A DNA stretch of 64,000 nt from Carallia brachiata (GCA_021464245.1 JADCRB010000007.1:1032150-1096149); one strand, 5' to 3'; counted from the first letter of the stretch, positions 12,670 to 23,500 are shown. The notes: generated by a model from the sequence alone, not told the origin. Numbers and translations are program-made.

Positions 12670-12762
12670 TCGAATAGTCTAGTCTCTCTGAGACCCAATG
12701 CGTCGAATATTCCTACAGCGTCGAATAGTCTAGTCTCTCTGAGACCCCATGCGTCGAATATT
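12670..12762 (+). repeat. Two-copy 42-bp direct repeat, 51-bp period, in viral DNA
   Basis: Units at 12670-12711 and 12721-12762 share TCGAATAGTCTAGTCTCTCT and the following GAGACCC-ATGCGTCGAATATT with one mismatch. They lie between the RNase H stop and the second ORF. This could be a duplication in the virus or after integration. Confidence 0.9.
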
Positions 12763-12786
12763 TTGAATATAGATTTGAATAACTAA

Positions 12787-13690
12787 TTCTCTGTTTTAGG
12801 AAAAATTTCCTCTTCATCCAAGCCACAAACTAGTCCAAAAAACTATAAAGATGTCCTTCAACTCAAACCTCCATCTGCTCCTTCCACCTCATCTACTCTA
12901 CCATATAGACCTCTATCACCAGACCCTGAATATATAATTAAGGATGTTGAGCATATTTGTGTTCTTGAACCTGAATATCAGAATCTCCCCATTACCGAAA
13001 TAACTACAAAGATGTTTCCCAATAATAGTGCTTTTCTTCCTCAAACTCTCAAAAAGAACATAAAATTTTATGAATTTATCTTGATAGATACTGTTTCAGC
13101 TGATATTGAACATACCCTTGACAAAGACCAATAAATCCAATATTCAAAAATGAATATCAAGAGAGTGATTACCCTGCCTGAGTGGATCAAAATGATTGAC
13201 GATCAAACCCACAGTTCACTCAGATTCTGCATGACCCAATTCTTAACAGAAACCAACAGATCCCTGAATTCCTTCTCTATCAAAAGAATATTCCTCTTAT
13301 ATATAGATATATGAGATTTTCTAGTCCACATGATCCTGTGTGTTATAATTACTATGATTATGTTACAGCCTGGAATACCACCTTGATGGTAGGAAGCTAT
13401 AGACACTCTTGGTTTCTTAGAATCTTCAGTGAATGTCCCTCGAATATTCCCTGCTTGGTTTCACTCATGGTAGATAAGATTTGGTCTGTCTGAACAAATC
13501 TTTCCCAACAAAACCCTTGATGGATATAAACTTTTTTTCGATGCAATCCATGAACTTCCAATATCTCATGTATGGTATTTTACCATGACCTTCGACATTC
13601 CCTGGATCATAAAATAGAATTTCTCTATTCAGAAAATGCATCCCTCTCTCCATATCCTCCTTCTTTAATTAGAAATATCCAAGTTAAATG
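12787..13690 (+). pseudogene. Second viral ORF of unknown function (broken)
   Basis: Downstream of RNase H a frame is open from 12787 to a TAA at 13132-13134 (about 115 codons). It carries on in the same frame for another 60 codons, then continues in another frame through about 13490 and in fragments to about 13690. The first part is rich in S, P and T; later parts contain HDPVCYNYYDYVTAW and WYFTMTFDIPWI, which look like a folded domain. Florendoviruses are known to have a second ORF of unknown function after the polyprotein, so this fits by position only. There is no in-frame ATG for about the first 70 codons, which raises the question of spliced expression. Confidence 0.55.
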
Positions 13691-14064
13691 GTGAAAAAAA
13701 AACTTCCAAATGACAAAGCATGCCCCAACATAGTCTCACACTAGTTAATCAAGCAATAAGGTCACAGTCCATGTGAAAATATTCCCCAGAATATGCCTTT
13801 TTCAAGTTCAAAGAAGAAAATACAGGACAATCTCTCTTCAGCCAGTTCTAAAGAAGAATATAAGAAAAGACTTATGGAAGCATTATCAGAATTGTCTCAA
13901 AAAGATGAATAGCCAGTAATTTGCTCTCCAATAATTTCTCCTGGTGCATATCCAACTCAACAAAGCAATGAAGATCCTGACTATGACCTTGGAAGTGACT
14001 ATGCTCATATGATGGAAAAACTTTATCCGACAAGATATCCTCAAAGATAAACATAATTGAAGAA
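13690..14064 (+). other. Viral DNA, likely C-terminal remnants of the second ORF
   Basis: Lies within the viral unit, between the last recognisable frame of the second ORF and the promoter. Short stretches still look coding (for example near 13800-13910), but frames change repeatedly. No domain is recognised. Confidence 0.4.
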
Positions 14065-14218
14065 TGACGTAAGCACTTACATCACCTTTCAATAATGGAA
14101 TCCAGTTGTCTCTCCATGACGCATGCAATGACAATATCACCAATAATGTAATTCAGTTGTATGGATAGCTGTCCTTCCAGCTGCCACAATGAATAGTAAT
14201 TTTTTATGCATAAATAGG
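14065..14218 (+). promoter_or_regulatory. Probable pararetroviral promoter: as-1-like element and TATA box
   Basis: TGACGTAAGCACTTACATCA at 14065-14084 resembles the as-1 bZIP/TGA-factor element of the CaMV 35S promoter. Another TGACGCA occurs at 14118-14124. A TATA-like GCATAAATAGG at 14208-14218 lies about 130 bp downstream. It sits where a caulimovirid pregenomic promoter belongs, after the last ORF and before the primer-binding site. Activity is inferred, not shown. Confidence 0.6.
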
Positions 14219-14356
14219 CTCTTTGGGCTTGTGTTCTGGCAGAGCGAAAAAACTCACTTCTTTTCACTTGTAAAACACACACTCACCCTCTGCCATACCC
14301 GAATCGACTGTTCCCCAACTGAATATCTCTTCTTCTTCTGAATAATATTCTGAATA

Positions 14357-14877
14357 TTGAATATTTGCATAAAGGTACTTTCCTCTTTCATGGATCTAGA
14401 TTTACCTCTTCCTCCATTTGCATGGTTTGCAAAAATAGATCATTGCATGCAAAAGCATTCTGAATTTCCACAAAAGATTGATTTAGCCAAATTTCATCCA
14501 TGTCCTCTTAACATATGTCATGAGCATTGTTTGGTATCAGAGCCATGTTGGTGGCCTCTGAATGGTATGAAACTCATAAGGGTTTTGCATATTAATACTG
14601 TTACTCAAAACATGGAATATGCTTGGGAAGTTAAATATCGACCTACTATGATCAAACCCCCATAAAGAGTCAATTAGAGATGCCAATTTAGCCATGAGAA
14701 ACTGCCAGCATAGATTAAAGGAATAAAAGAAGAGATATGAGCAATTAAAGCATAAAGCTCTTAGAATGAATATTGCTTATCTTCTTATGTTAGTCCAGAA
14801 AAAGAAAAGAATAGAAAGAACTCAGTCTGATCTGGATCAATTGAAAGAATATTCTACTAGACTATATATCTAAAGAA
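14357..14877 (+). pseudogene. Unrecognised coding-like region spanning the primer site and leader
   Basis: A 102-codon frame (14357-14665) runs straight through the primer-binding site. In the next frame (phase 0) open sequence continues from about 14649 to TAA at 14875-14877, with one internal stop near 14709. The second part is strongly helical and charged (RYEQLKHKALRMN, KKKRIERTQSDLDQLKEY), like a coiled coil. One frame change and one stop would explain the break. Known caulimovirid leaders mostly carry short upstream ORFs, so a longer protein here would be unusual. I do not recognise a family, and it may be several small ORFs by chance. Confidence 0.4.
14532..14544 (+). promoter_or_regulatory. 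Minus-strand primer-binding site (initiator tRNA-Met)
   Basis: TGGTATCAGAGCC is complementary to the 3' end of plant initiator tRNA-Met, the standard primer for caulimovirid reverse transcription. It marks the conventional zero point of the circular viral map and lies about 310 bp after the TATA box and 540 bp before the movement-protein ATG. Confidence 0.9.
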
Positions 14878-14960
14878 GTGTGAGTGTATTTAGTCTGTCA
14901 TACTAAAATCAAGCGAGTAATAGATTGAGTGTGAAGAACTTAAATAAGGCCTCTAGTAGT

Positions 14961-15037
14961 GTTGGTCAGCCAGAAATTTCGTTGGTCAGCCAGAAAAGTA
15001 CGCAGGTTGCGGAAAGGTGGTCCCGAAAGGTGGTCCC
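14961..15037 (+). repeat. Short tandem duplications in the viral leader
   Basis: GTTGGTCAGCCAGAAA occurs at 14961-14976 and 14981-14996. GAAAGGTGGTCCC occurs back to back at 15012-15024 and 15025-15037. Both sit just upstream of the movement-protein start. Confidence 0.9.
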
Positions 15038-15069
15038 ATTACTAGAACTAAGTTCAGGTAAGTCATACA

Positions 15070-15770
15070 ATGTCTATTTTTACTCAAAGTTTTCGTAAAA
15101 CAGCTAGTACCTCATCTTCTTATGATAATGATTCTGTTGATGTAGTTGATTATAATAGGCATAGTATGCAAATAGCTAAAATTGAACAGGCTTTACATAA
15201 TTGGAATATCCCGAAGCAGGCTAAAAAAGAAATATATCAAATAGGTAGATTTGATAGCTGGAAACATGACTATATAATAGATACTTGTGAAAAAACTTTA
15301 CATGTTGATCCTCATATTCAAGAAATAAGTTTACTAGATGAATCTGTAATTGATAAATATAAGAAATATAATCAATTTATACATATTGGAATGGTACAGA
15401 TAGCCCTCAAACCTTTACATCAACTGGGAATTGACACATCTATCCTTATGTGCTTGCGGGATGCTAGATTACTGGATTTTCAACAATCTTTACATGCTCT
15501 ATTCGAATCTAATTTGGTTAAAGGCCCTGTATCTTTTAATTGTTATCCAAGATATGCTACTTCTTTATTTGATGCTAATATAAATAAAAGTTTGGTTTTA
15601 AATCTCCAGAAAACATATTACCAGGTTCAAGAAATATTGCATTAATATATAAAATATATTATAAAATAATGCCAACAACTTTATATCCAAAAGCATTAAT
15701 GAAATCCCCTAAAGGACAAACACTATTAGTTGAAGTAAATAGTGAAAGATCATTTGTAGAAACACTCAAC
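15070..15770 (+). pseudogene. Viral movement protein (30K superfamily), frameshifted
   Basis: The ATG at 15070 opens 191 codons to 15645; the protein then continues in another frame to about 15770 (IALIYKIYYKIM near 15630-15670). Features of the 30K cell-to-cell movement family are visible: GMVQIALKPLHQLGIDTSIL, then LRDARLLDFQQSLHALFESN, then GPVSFNCYPRY. Such proteins modify plasmodesmata for spread between cells. Movement protein first, before the coat protein, is the petuvirus/florendovirus order. The frame break lies near 15615-15625. The next change of frame at about 15760 leads into the coat-protein region. Confidence 0.8.
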
Positions 15771-17218
15771 AATTAAATAATATTGAGTCAAATATTATAG
15801 CACAAAGTCCTCTACCTAGTCAACCATCTTCTTCAAATTATAAGAAATTACATTTTGAACAACCTTTATTTCAAATCCCAGAAACACCTCCAGAATTACA
15901 ATTAAAACAGAATCTGTCTAATGTAAATCTCTTAAATGAAATTACTAAAAGATTAGAAGATTTAAAAGTTTATGATCCAAAAATACAGGTACTAAATAAA
16001 ACAGAATATAGTGATAGTGAAAGTGAAAATAATAATCAATCGGATAAAGACTTATTAACTATTAAAGATTTAGAAGAACAATTTAAAGAATCAATGCAAA
16101 TTAATAAAATAAAAGGACCTATAAGGAATACTTCACAAAAGACTTATCCAAGATATGAAACCTATTATTATTACCCTCGTCATTCTATACCAGATGTACT
16201 AACTGAAGAAATACTTGCAAATCCTATATCACAATTTACTGCTAATGGAGTTTTTTGAATGGAATATTGATGGAATGAGTGAACATAATATGTTGCAAGT
16301 AATAGAACAAATGACGATAGCCGCTATTGCATATAAACATAGAAATAATACAGATAAAGCTGTTGTATGGAATTTAGTATCAGGATTTACTGGAGCCCTT
16401 AAAGGTTGGTGGGATAATTACTTATCAGAAACTCAAAGAAATTATATGATAAATTCTACTAAAACTATTCAAACTCCTATAGCTGTAACATCTCCAACTG
16501 ATCCTACAACATCAACTGTAACAATAAAAAAAGAAACTCAAGAAAACGCTGTTGCTGTACTTATATTTGCTATAACTAAACATTTTCTAGGTGAACCTCA
16601 AGCATTACAAGATAAAACTTTTGAAATATTAAATAATTTAAGATGCCCAACTTTACATGATTTTAGATGGTACAAAGACATGTTTTTACAAAAAAATATT
16701 TACTAGAACGGATTGTGATAAACCATATTGGAAAGAAAGATTTTTAGCAGGATTACTTAAATTATTTAGTGAAAAGGTTAAACAAAAATAAAAAATCTAC
16801 ATAATAATAATATCCCTTATGATGATTTATCTTATGGTGATTTAATAACTCATATTAATAATGAAGGTTTACATTTATGTACTGATTTAAAATTTAAAGC
16901 AAAATTGAAAAATGAATTAGCCCAGAATAAAAGAGAATTAGGAGATTTCTATAGACAATATGGATATGATCCTATAATAGCACCTTCTACATCTAAGAAA
17001 AAGAAATATAAGAAACATAAGAAATCATATAAACCATATCATAAATATAAAAGAGATTTAAAAATCAAACACAAGCATATAATCCTGAATATAAAAGAAA
17101 ATCCTATAGAAAATCTTATAAGAAAAGAAAATATGAAAAAAAAAATAAAAAGGAGATAATTTGTTATAAATGTGGAAAACCATGACACTATAAAAGTCAA
17201 TGTAAATTAAAAGGATAA
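15771..17218 (+). pseudogene. Viral coat protein (Gag-like) with broken CCHC zinc knuckle
   Basis: An acidic, S/N-rich lead (15800-16150) is followed by the capsid core: WNIDGMSEHNMLQVIEQMT from about 16259, GFTGALKGWWDNYL near 16384-16425, LRCPTLHDFRWYKDMFL near 16640-16690, and WKERFLAGLLKLFSEKV near 16731-16781. A lysine-rich stretch (16990-17150) leads to a zinc knuckle at 17162-17203 of form C-X2-C-X4-H-X4-C, typical of the nucleic-acid-binding end of caulimovirid capsids. Within the knuckle a TGA (17183-17185) replaces the residue before His. Other breaks are a frame change near 16700 and one near 16785. Confidence 0.8.
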
Positions 17219-17234
17219 AATACAAAATTTAGAT

Positions 17235-17729
17235 ATGGATAAAGAATTAAAAAATAAAATTTTGAATATAATAGATAATACCTCTTCTGATTCTGAATTT
17301 TCATCTGATAGTACTAATATGAATGTCATTAATTCTGAAACTGAAGATAGTAATAATTCGGGACTTTGTTGTAATTTAGATTGTGGACATATTAATGTTA
17401 TAACTAATAATAATAATAATAATAAAAATAACAAAGAAAATTCAACAAAACTTATATTAGAAATAATAGACCAAATTTTTGACCCTGATATTAAAAAAGA
17501 ATATTTAACGAAACTAAAAAATGAATTAACTGACAAACCAACAAAAGATTATGAATCTTATTCATTAAGAAAAATATGGAATGAAGGAATAAAACAAGAA
17601 AAAGAACATTATAAACAAGAATCTATATCAACAATAAATCTTGAAGAATTAAAAGAAGAAGTAAGACAAAATAAAAAAGAAATAGAAAATTTAAAACAAG
17701 AAATAAAAGAAATTAAATTGTCATTATAA
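17235..17729 (+). pseudogene. Viral polyprotein linker: Cys-His motif and coiled coil
   Basis: An intact 164-codon frame between the zinc knuckle and the protease. It has an acidic S/D/E/N region (with GLCCNLDCGH near 17371-17400 and a poly-N run), then a strongly predicted coiled coil at the C-terminus (LEELKEEVRQNKKEIENLKQ). Only a TAA and a small gap separate it from the second protease copy, so it was probably part of the polyprotein. No catalytic role is apparent. Confidence 0.6.
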
Positions 17730-18592
17730 AATAATAAATAAAGGAAAAGAAAAAAAAGAATCAAGCTACTTAAATATTATAAATCAAACAGAATATCAAA
17801 AATGGTATATAAAAATCAAGCTTGTAGTTAATAATGAATATACTCTAGATTTAATAGCATTAGTGGATTCAGGTGCTGATTTAAATTGTATATAAGAAGG
17901 AATAATTCTAACAAAATATTATGAAAAAACAACTGTAACACTTAGAGGAGCTAATGATAATAAAATGAATATTTCATATAAATTATCTAATTCTCATATA
18001 TGTAATAAAAGAATATGTTTTAAAAATGTATTTATATTAATAAAAGATTTATCACAAGCTATTATATTAGGAACCCCATTTTTAACACAAATATACCATT
18101 TTCAGTTACCTCTCGAGAATAGTTACTGAAATATTAAATGAAAAAATATGTTTTAAATTTATTACTCAACCACAAATAAAAGATATAGATTTATTAAAAA
18201 GTAATACTATTTATCATACTAAAGAAATACTTTTAATTCAAAAAAAAAGTAAATAAAATATTTGAATCAAGAAATACAATATAAGCACGTAAGTGAAGTA
18301 TTAAATAAACCCGATATACAGCAAAAAATAAAAGATGTTGTTATTCAATTTGAAAAAGAAGTTTGCTCTTCAATACCTAATGCATTTTGGCATAGAAAGC
18401 AACATACAGTCACTCTTCCTTATATTAAGAATTTTTTAGATAAACAAATACCTACAAAGGCTAGACCCATACAAATGAATGTAGAATTACTTGAATACTG
18501 TAAAAAAGAAATTCAGGAATTATAGGATAAAGGACTAATAAGACCAAGTAAAATTCTCATGGTCATGTTCTGCATTTTATGTAAATAATCAA
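17723..18592 (+). pseudogene. Second copy of viral protease and partial RT (terminal redundancy)
   Basis: Repeats 10594-11460 with an offset of 7129 bp. It again shows the protease active site DSGAD (about 17866-17880) and the RT fingers up to about 18590, where similarity ends inside RT; host-like sequence follows. It has lesions the first copy lacks, such as a stop (TAA) soon after the active site near 17891, one-base losses near 18097 and 18115, and a stop near 18523. At the start of the protease its frame is intact where the first copy is shifted. Confidence 0.85.
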
Positions 18593-19949
18593 AGGCATAA
18601 ATTTTATGAAGATAGAAAAACATTCTCACATCATAACTTAGATGATCGAAGGCAAAATTTTTTTTCCCTTTTTTCCGTTTCTTTTCTATAGTAAGAGTTT
18701 TATTACCTGAACGTAGTAAATAGTAAATACTGAGCAGACACATTATAATTGATTTATTATTTTATACAATTAAATAATTAATATTTATAATAAAAAATTA
18801 TTTAAAAAATATATTTATTTTATTACAAATATTATTCTTCTAAATTAAAATACAATTGGCAATTAATATGCATCTATGCTACATTGCGCGTTCTATGCAT
18901 ATTTTCCCATAAAAATTTACCACAATACCGTCGAGGGAGGTCAAACACCTAGGAAGACAGATATTTAAATTTAAATAATACTTATTAATTTTAATTTTTT
19001 TAATAAATAAATTTAATTTATAATTTAATATTATTTAAATATTATTTTTAATTTTTTATTTAAATCGACTTCACTTATTCTGTGGTATAAAATTATATAT
19101 AAATTATACTCATATAAAAAAATTTAAAATAAAAATTCATTATTTTATTTAAATATATTTTCTGTTGCTGATATGGCATAATTCTATTGGATAAGGTACC
19201 TCATTAGACGTGGCTTTCCTAAAACGACCCAACTTTTCTTTATTACGATCGGAGCGCTGCCCTTTTCCACGAAACACGACAAAATTATTCACAACCGGCA
19301 AAGCACTAATTCCCCGTGATTCACCAATCATAACGAAGCACGCGTCCACAATATTTAATATTTTGACTAATAGAATTTTTTTAAGAATTTGTGATAAAAC
19401 AAAAATTTTGTGCAAAATTTTAACATATAAAATATATTGAAAGAGAAAAGGAAAAGTTGGGTATTTTGGCATTGGGTGAGAGCTCGGAGTAATGATTTGA
19501 TCTTATTTTTTAATTAGATAAGTTTTATGGAAGACATAAATTTGTATAAATTTTTATGTTTGAAGTTTAATTTTTTAGACATTTTGTTTAAAGTTTAATT
19601 TTTTTAATTTTATTTAATTTTTTTGAATAAAATTTGGTCCAATCGTTAAATATTTCGTCGATCAAACACATAAAACTATAAAAATATTTATAAGACAAAA
19701 AAAAATTGATAGTATATATAAAATTTTAGAATCTCAAATATACTTTAACACAATTCAAATTAATAGGTGAACAGTTATAAAGGTATTATAATAAAAATCT
19801 TATTTTAATTATAATCAAATCTCTCCAAATAATTGTAGATTCTCTTAGCAATTAACATTTATCTTGTGAAGCGGTCCGACCCGGATTTGACATCCAAAAC
19901 TTTAACCTGTCTATTTAACATGATATTTTTTCCTGGTTAAACCCCTTGG
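18593..19949. other. Intergenic DNA and upstream region of the signal peptide peptidase gene
   Basis: AT-rich, no coding region supported. The 19190-19340 stretch is less AT-rich and has opposing short frames without domains. The SPP promoter should lie near 19700-19960; no unambiguous TATA box is seen. Confidence 0.5.
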
Positions 19950-20581
19950 GTGTCTGTCTCTCTCTGCAATTCATTCTCTCTCTCTCTCTCTCTCTCACTT
20001 AAACTCCTCCGATCTGTGTTTTCAGTAACCGTTAGAGAGAGGAAGAGCCTCTGCTTCCGTTCCTCTCACCTTCTCAGGTACCTCTCTCTCTCCCTCTCTC
20101 TCTCTCTCTTCGTGTGGCTATTTGTTTATATATGCGGACACATAGCTATATGTATATGCATTTGTGAATGAGATTTCTGTGATTCTTAATTCCTTTATCT
20201 CCTGTTTGGTTGCTGAGAAAATAGAGGCGCCGAATAGATATTTTTGTTCCTTTTTGAGATCGAGACGAGAATTTGTGTTTCTCTCTTATAAGTTTTCTAA
20301 AGGTCCTTTTTTTTTTTGGTTTTTAAAAAAATGAATTCCTTGGAGGAGTGATATATGAGTAGGCGATTTCGCATCGATGTAATTTGTTTTTTTTTTTTTT
20401 TTATTTCTTTGATTCCGTTTTTGTTAATAATTGCAGTCCTTTGGTTGATTTCTCTAACTGTTAATTTAATTGCAGGTTTTTGACATTCTGGAGAGGTCCT
20501 CTGTTGATTGATTTCCATTGATCATTTTAGTTCGATTAGCTGAATCTTCTCTAGGGCGGCATTAGATTAAGAGCCGGAGCC
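19950..20581 (+). other. SPP 5' UTR with CT-rich tracts and a probable intron
   Basis: CT microsatellites at 19975-19997 and 20088-20109, common in plant 5' UTRs, mark the leader. A donor at CTCAG|GTACCT (GT at 20078-20079) and an acceptor TTGCAG (ending 20475) would remove a T-rich leader intron, leaving about 106 nt before the ATG at 20582. Leader introns often enhance expression in plants; that role is inferred. Confidence 0.55.
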
Positions 20582-23500
20582 ATGAAGAACTGCGAACGGA
20601 TTGCAAATTTGGCGTTAGCAGGTTTGATTTTTCGTCTGTGTGCGTGTGGGGGGTGGGGTGGGGTGGGGGAGTTATATTGATGCGCTTTATCAACTCGAGA
20701 GTTGTATTAGCATATGTTGTGAAGATAGCCCTCACATGTATTGTAGAATTGGATTGGGAACCTGATTCTTTTCTGATGCCAGTCATGCTTCATTAATGCA
20801 GGTTTAACACTAGCACCGCTTTTTGTGAAGGTCGACCCTAATTTAAATGTCATCTTGAGTGCCTGCCTTACAGTTTATGTTGGTTGCTACCGATCTGTGA
20901 AGCCAACACCACCTTCAGTAAGCATAGAAAGAAAATTATGCTCTTTTTATTCTTACTTTTATTATTCCTTTGTGGTGTTAGCTCAAGAGACCTGAAATTT
21001 TATCTGTTCAATTTCCAGGAGACGATGTCCAATGAACATGCAATGCGCTTTCCCTTTGTAGGGAGTGCAATGCTGTTATCACTATTCTTGCTTTTCAAGT
21101 TTCTTTCGAAAGACCTGGTTAATGCTGTACTGACATGCTACTTTTTCGTGCTTGGAATTGTTGCACTCTCGTAAGTCCTGGTATCCTTTAATTTCATCAT
21201 GGAAACCAGAGATTTGACAAGAAAAAGAATGAATTTGAACCGTTGGCAGCATTATCTTTTATCATATTGTTTTTTTTTTTTTTTTTTCAGGGCAACACTG
21301 CTACCAGCAATCAAACGTTATTTACCAAAGCATTGGAATGATGACCCTATTATCTGGCGCTTTCCATATTTTCGTTGTATGAGTTCTCACTGCTGCTCTT
21401 ACCATTTTGTTTTGAGTTACAATTCATTTTGAAATCTTGTTTATTTCCATTGTTGCTATATGCCTGTACTGCTGGGATGCCTATTTGTTGGCAGCTTAGA
21501 AACTTAATTGCACAAATGCTTGAAGAGTTGATAGCTAATTGTAGTTGTTCCTTCAATTTTAATTGTTCACAGTTTACTGCTTTATACTGCATGCCTAGAA
21601 AATGAAAAACCTTAGTGTCCTTATGCATAAAAAATTAGGGATTCAGTATATGGATTTCGATGAGTGGACGCTGGACTTGTATCTGAGTCGATTCCATTTA
21701 GCATATTTGGAATGTCCTGGGGCTATTTGTTGCATGGTTGAACATCCAGAATCAATTTTGGCATGTTATATAGCACTGTGAGTTTCTACATGCTTGCCCT
21801 TTGCCAAGGATACTAGTGCCTTTACACTCAGAGATGGTGTGTGTCGTCTGCATGCTCAACTGTTTGTATTAGTATTCTGCTTTTCAAAGCTCTTATTTGA
21901 TCAAGTTGACGTCTTGCCTGTATTATGCAGAATGATGTTTTTCATTAAAACTTTGTTACACAGCTTTGGAGATTGAGTTCACAAGGTCTCAGGTTGTTGC
22001 GGCAATACCTGGAACATTTTTCTGTGCTTGGTATGCTTCTCAGAAGCATTGGCTTGCTAACAATATTCTGGGATTGGCTTTCTGCATTCAGGTCTGGATC
22101 ATTGTTTTAATAGAAATCTCATTGCTTTAATTATCTTTATTTGCTTGTGGTTGCTCCTTCTATGTTCGGTTGATACCAGTTATGTACTGGGGATGAAGGA
22201 CTTTTATTTGTTTTTCTTCTACAGGGAATTGAAATGCTTTCCCTTGGGTCTTTTAAGACTGGTGCCATCCTTCTGGTAATAAGATGTGAACTTTCCTGCT
22301 CCTTCTCCTTTTTCTGCTTCTTCTGTTGCTTCTTCTTTTTCTTCTCCTTCTCCTCCTCCTCTTTCTTGGAACCATTAAGGGAAATGGAACTTCTTTTCAG
22401 AACCAACAAGAAAAAAAGAAATATAATCCAACTAGATAAGGCCTTTATGTCTTGCCATTATAAGCAATTATTGCATAGTCTCACCAATCTTCATTGTCAG
22501 CATCTTTGAATAAAGAAAAAGTGGAGAAATGGTAGGAATAAAATTGGAGAATGGTAGGACCTGGTTCATACTCCAACTGGACCTGCACACTTTTAACCCA
22601 ATCCCCATCTTCCCCCCCCCCCCCCCCCCCAACCCAAAAAAAAAAAACCAACAAGGAGAAAAGATACACCTACCTACTGTACCAGACAACCACCACTACT
22701 ACTGCCACCCTCCTCCCAAAAATCCACTGCCATGATGGATCTTATGTGATGACAATTAACGTCCATCTTCATTGCCAGCATCTGCAAATAAAAAAAAAAA
22801 AATAGAAAATAGTAGGGAAGAAGGAAATGGCTTGCGATATCTGCTTTTTTTTTTTAAAAAAAAAACTTTATTATATGTAGGAATTGCAAATTGTATATTT
22901 GCTTTTCAGTTGTAAAATTACTGATTAGTGAATGCGCTCAGCATATGACGGACATTTGTTTATGTTTTGGACATATTTTTGATGCTCTTATCCAGCCTTT
23001 CTGACGTAACACTTTTTTGTTTCTATATTTTTATAGGCTGGACTTTTTGTTTATGATATTTTCTGGGTTTTCTTCACTCCTGTTATGGTTAGCGTTGCAA
23101 AATCTTTTGATGCTCCTATTAAGGTTGGTATTCTAGATTGAACATTCACCGTCTATTTACAAATATTTGTGTATAGTTTATTTGTTTTCTTGTGGTATCC
23201 TAATTACACGTCTACTTTATTGTTTTTAAAGCTTTTGTTCCCAACGAGAGATGCTGCACGGCCATTTTCTATGCTTGGACTTGGAGACATTGTAATTCCT
23301 GGTAAGGTGCTAACTTTGAAGTTAATACATCTGACGTGGGATATATTATGACGATGGCCATGATTTGGTGCTGACATATAATTTAATGCTGGATTGTGTG
23401 AAATTAGTAGTTTGATAGTTTTGAATATCTTCTGTTAAGATGTGCAATGTTCCTTTAGTTCTTACATCTGCTGTGATGCATCTTCACATTTCAGGCATTT

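Larger units (their letters stand above)
10594..18592 (+). mobile_element. Endogenous caulimovirid (pararetrovirus), permuted with terminal redundancy
   Basis: About 8.0 kb of plant pararetrovirus DNA in the order protease-RT-RNase H, second ORF, promoter, tRNA-Met primer site, leader, movement protein, coat protein, coiled-coil spacer, protease, partial RT. Segment 10594 to about 11460 repeats at about 17723-18592 with roughly 4 percent differences by eye, offset 7129 bp. The insert is therefore a little over one unit of a circular genome of about 7.13 kb, opened within the protease region. Protein order and motifs resemble petuviruses and florendoviruses; genus is not settled. Many stops and frameshifts show it is an inactive fossil. 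It is much more AT-rich than the flanking PPR gene. No integrase or LTRs are present, as expected for this family. Confidence 0.85.

Noticed and set aside
14082..14282. Minus-strand frames over the viral promoter region (13.87-14.28 kb)
   Set aside because: Opposite to all viral genes, overlapping each other, with no recognisable domain.
17207..17536. Minus-strand 109-codon frame with hydrophobic stretch
   Set aside because: Antisense of the asparagine- and lysine-rich viral linker, which naturally gives leucine/isoleucine/phenylalanine-rich text.
22468..22689. Frames crossing the poly-C run (poly-glycine or poly-proline translations)
   Set aside because: They lie in an SPP intron and derive from the homopolymer.
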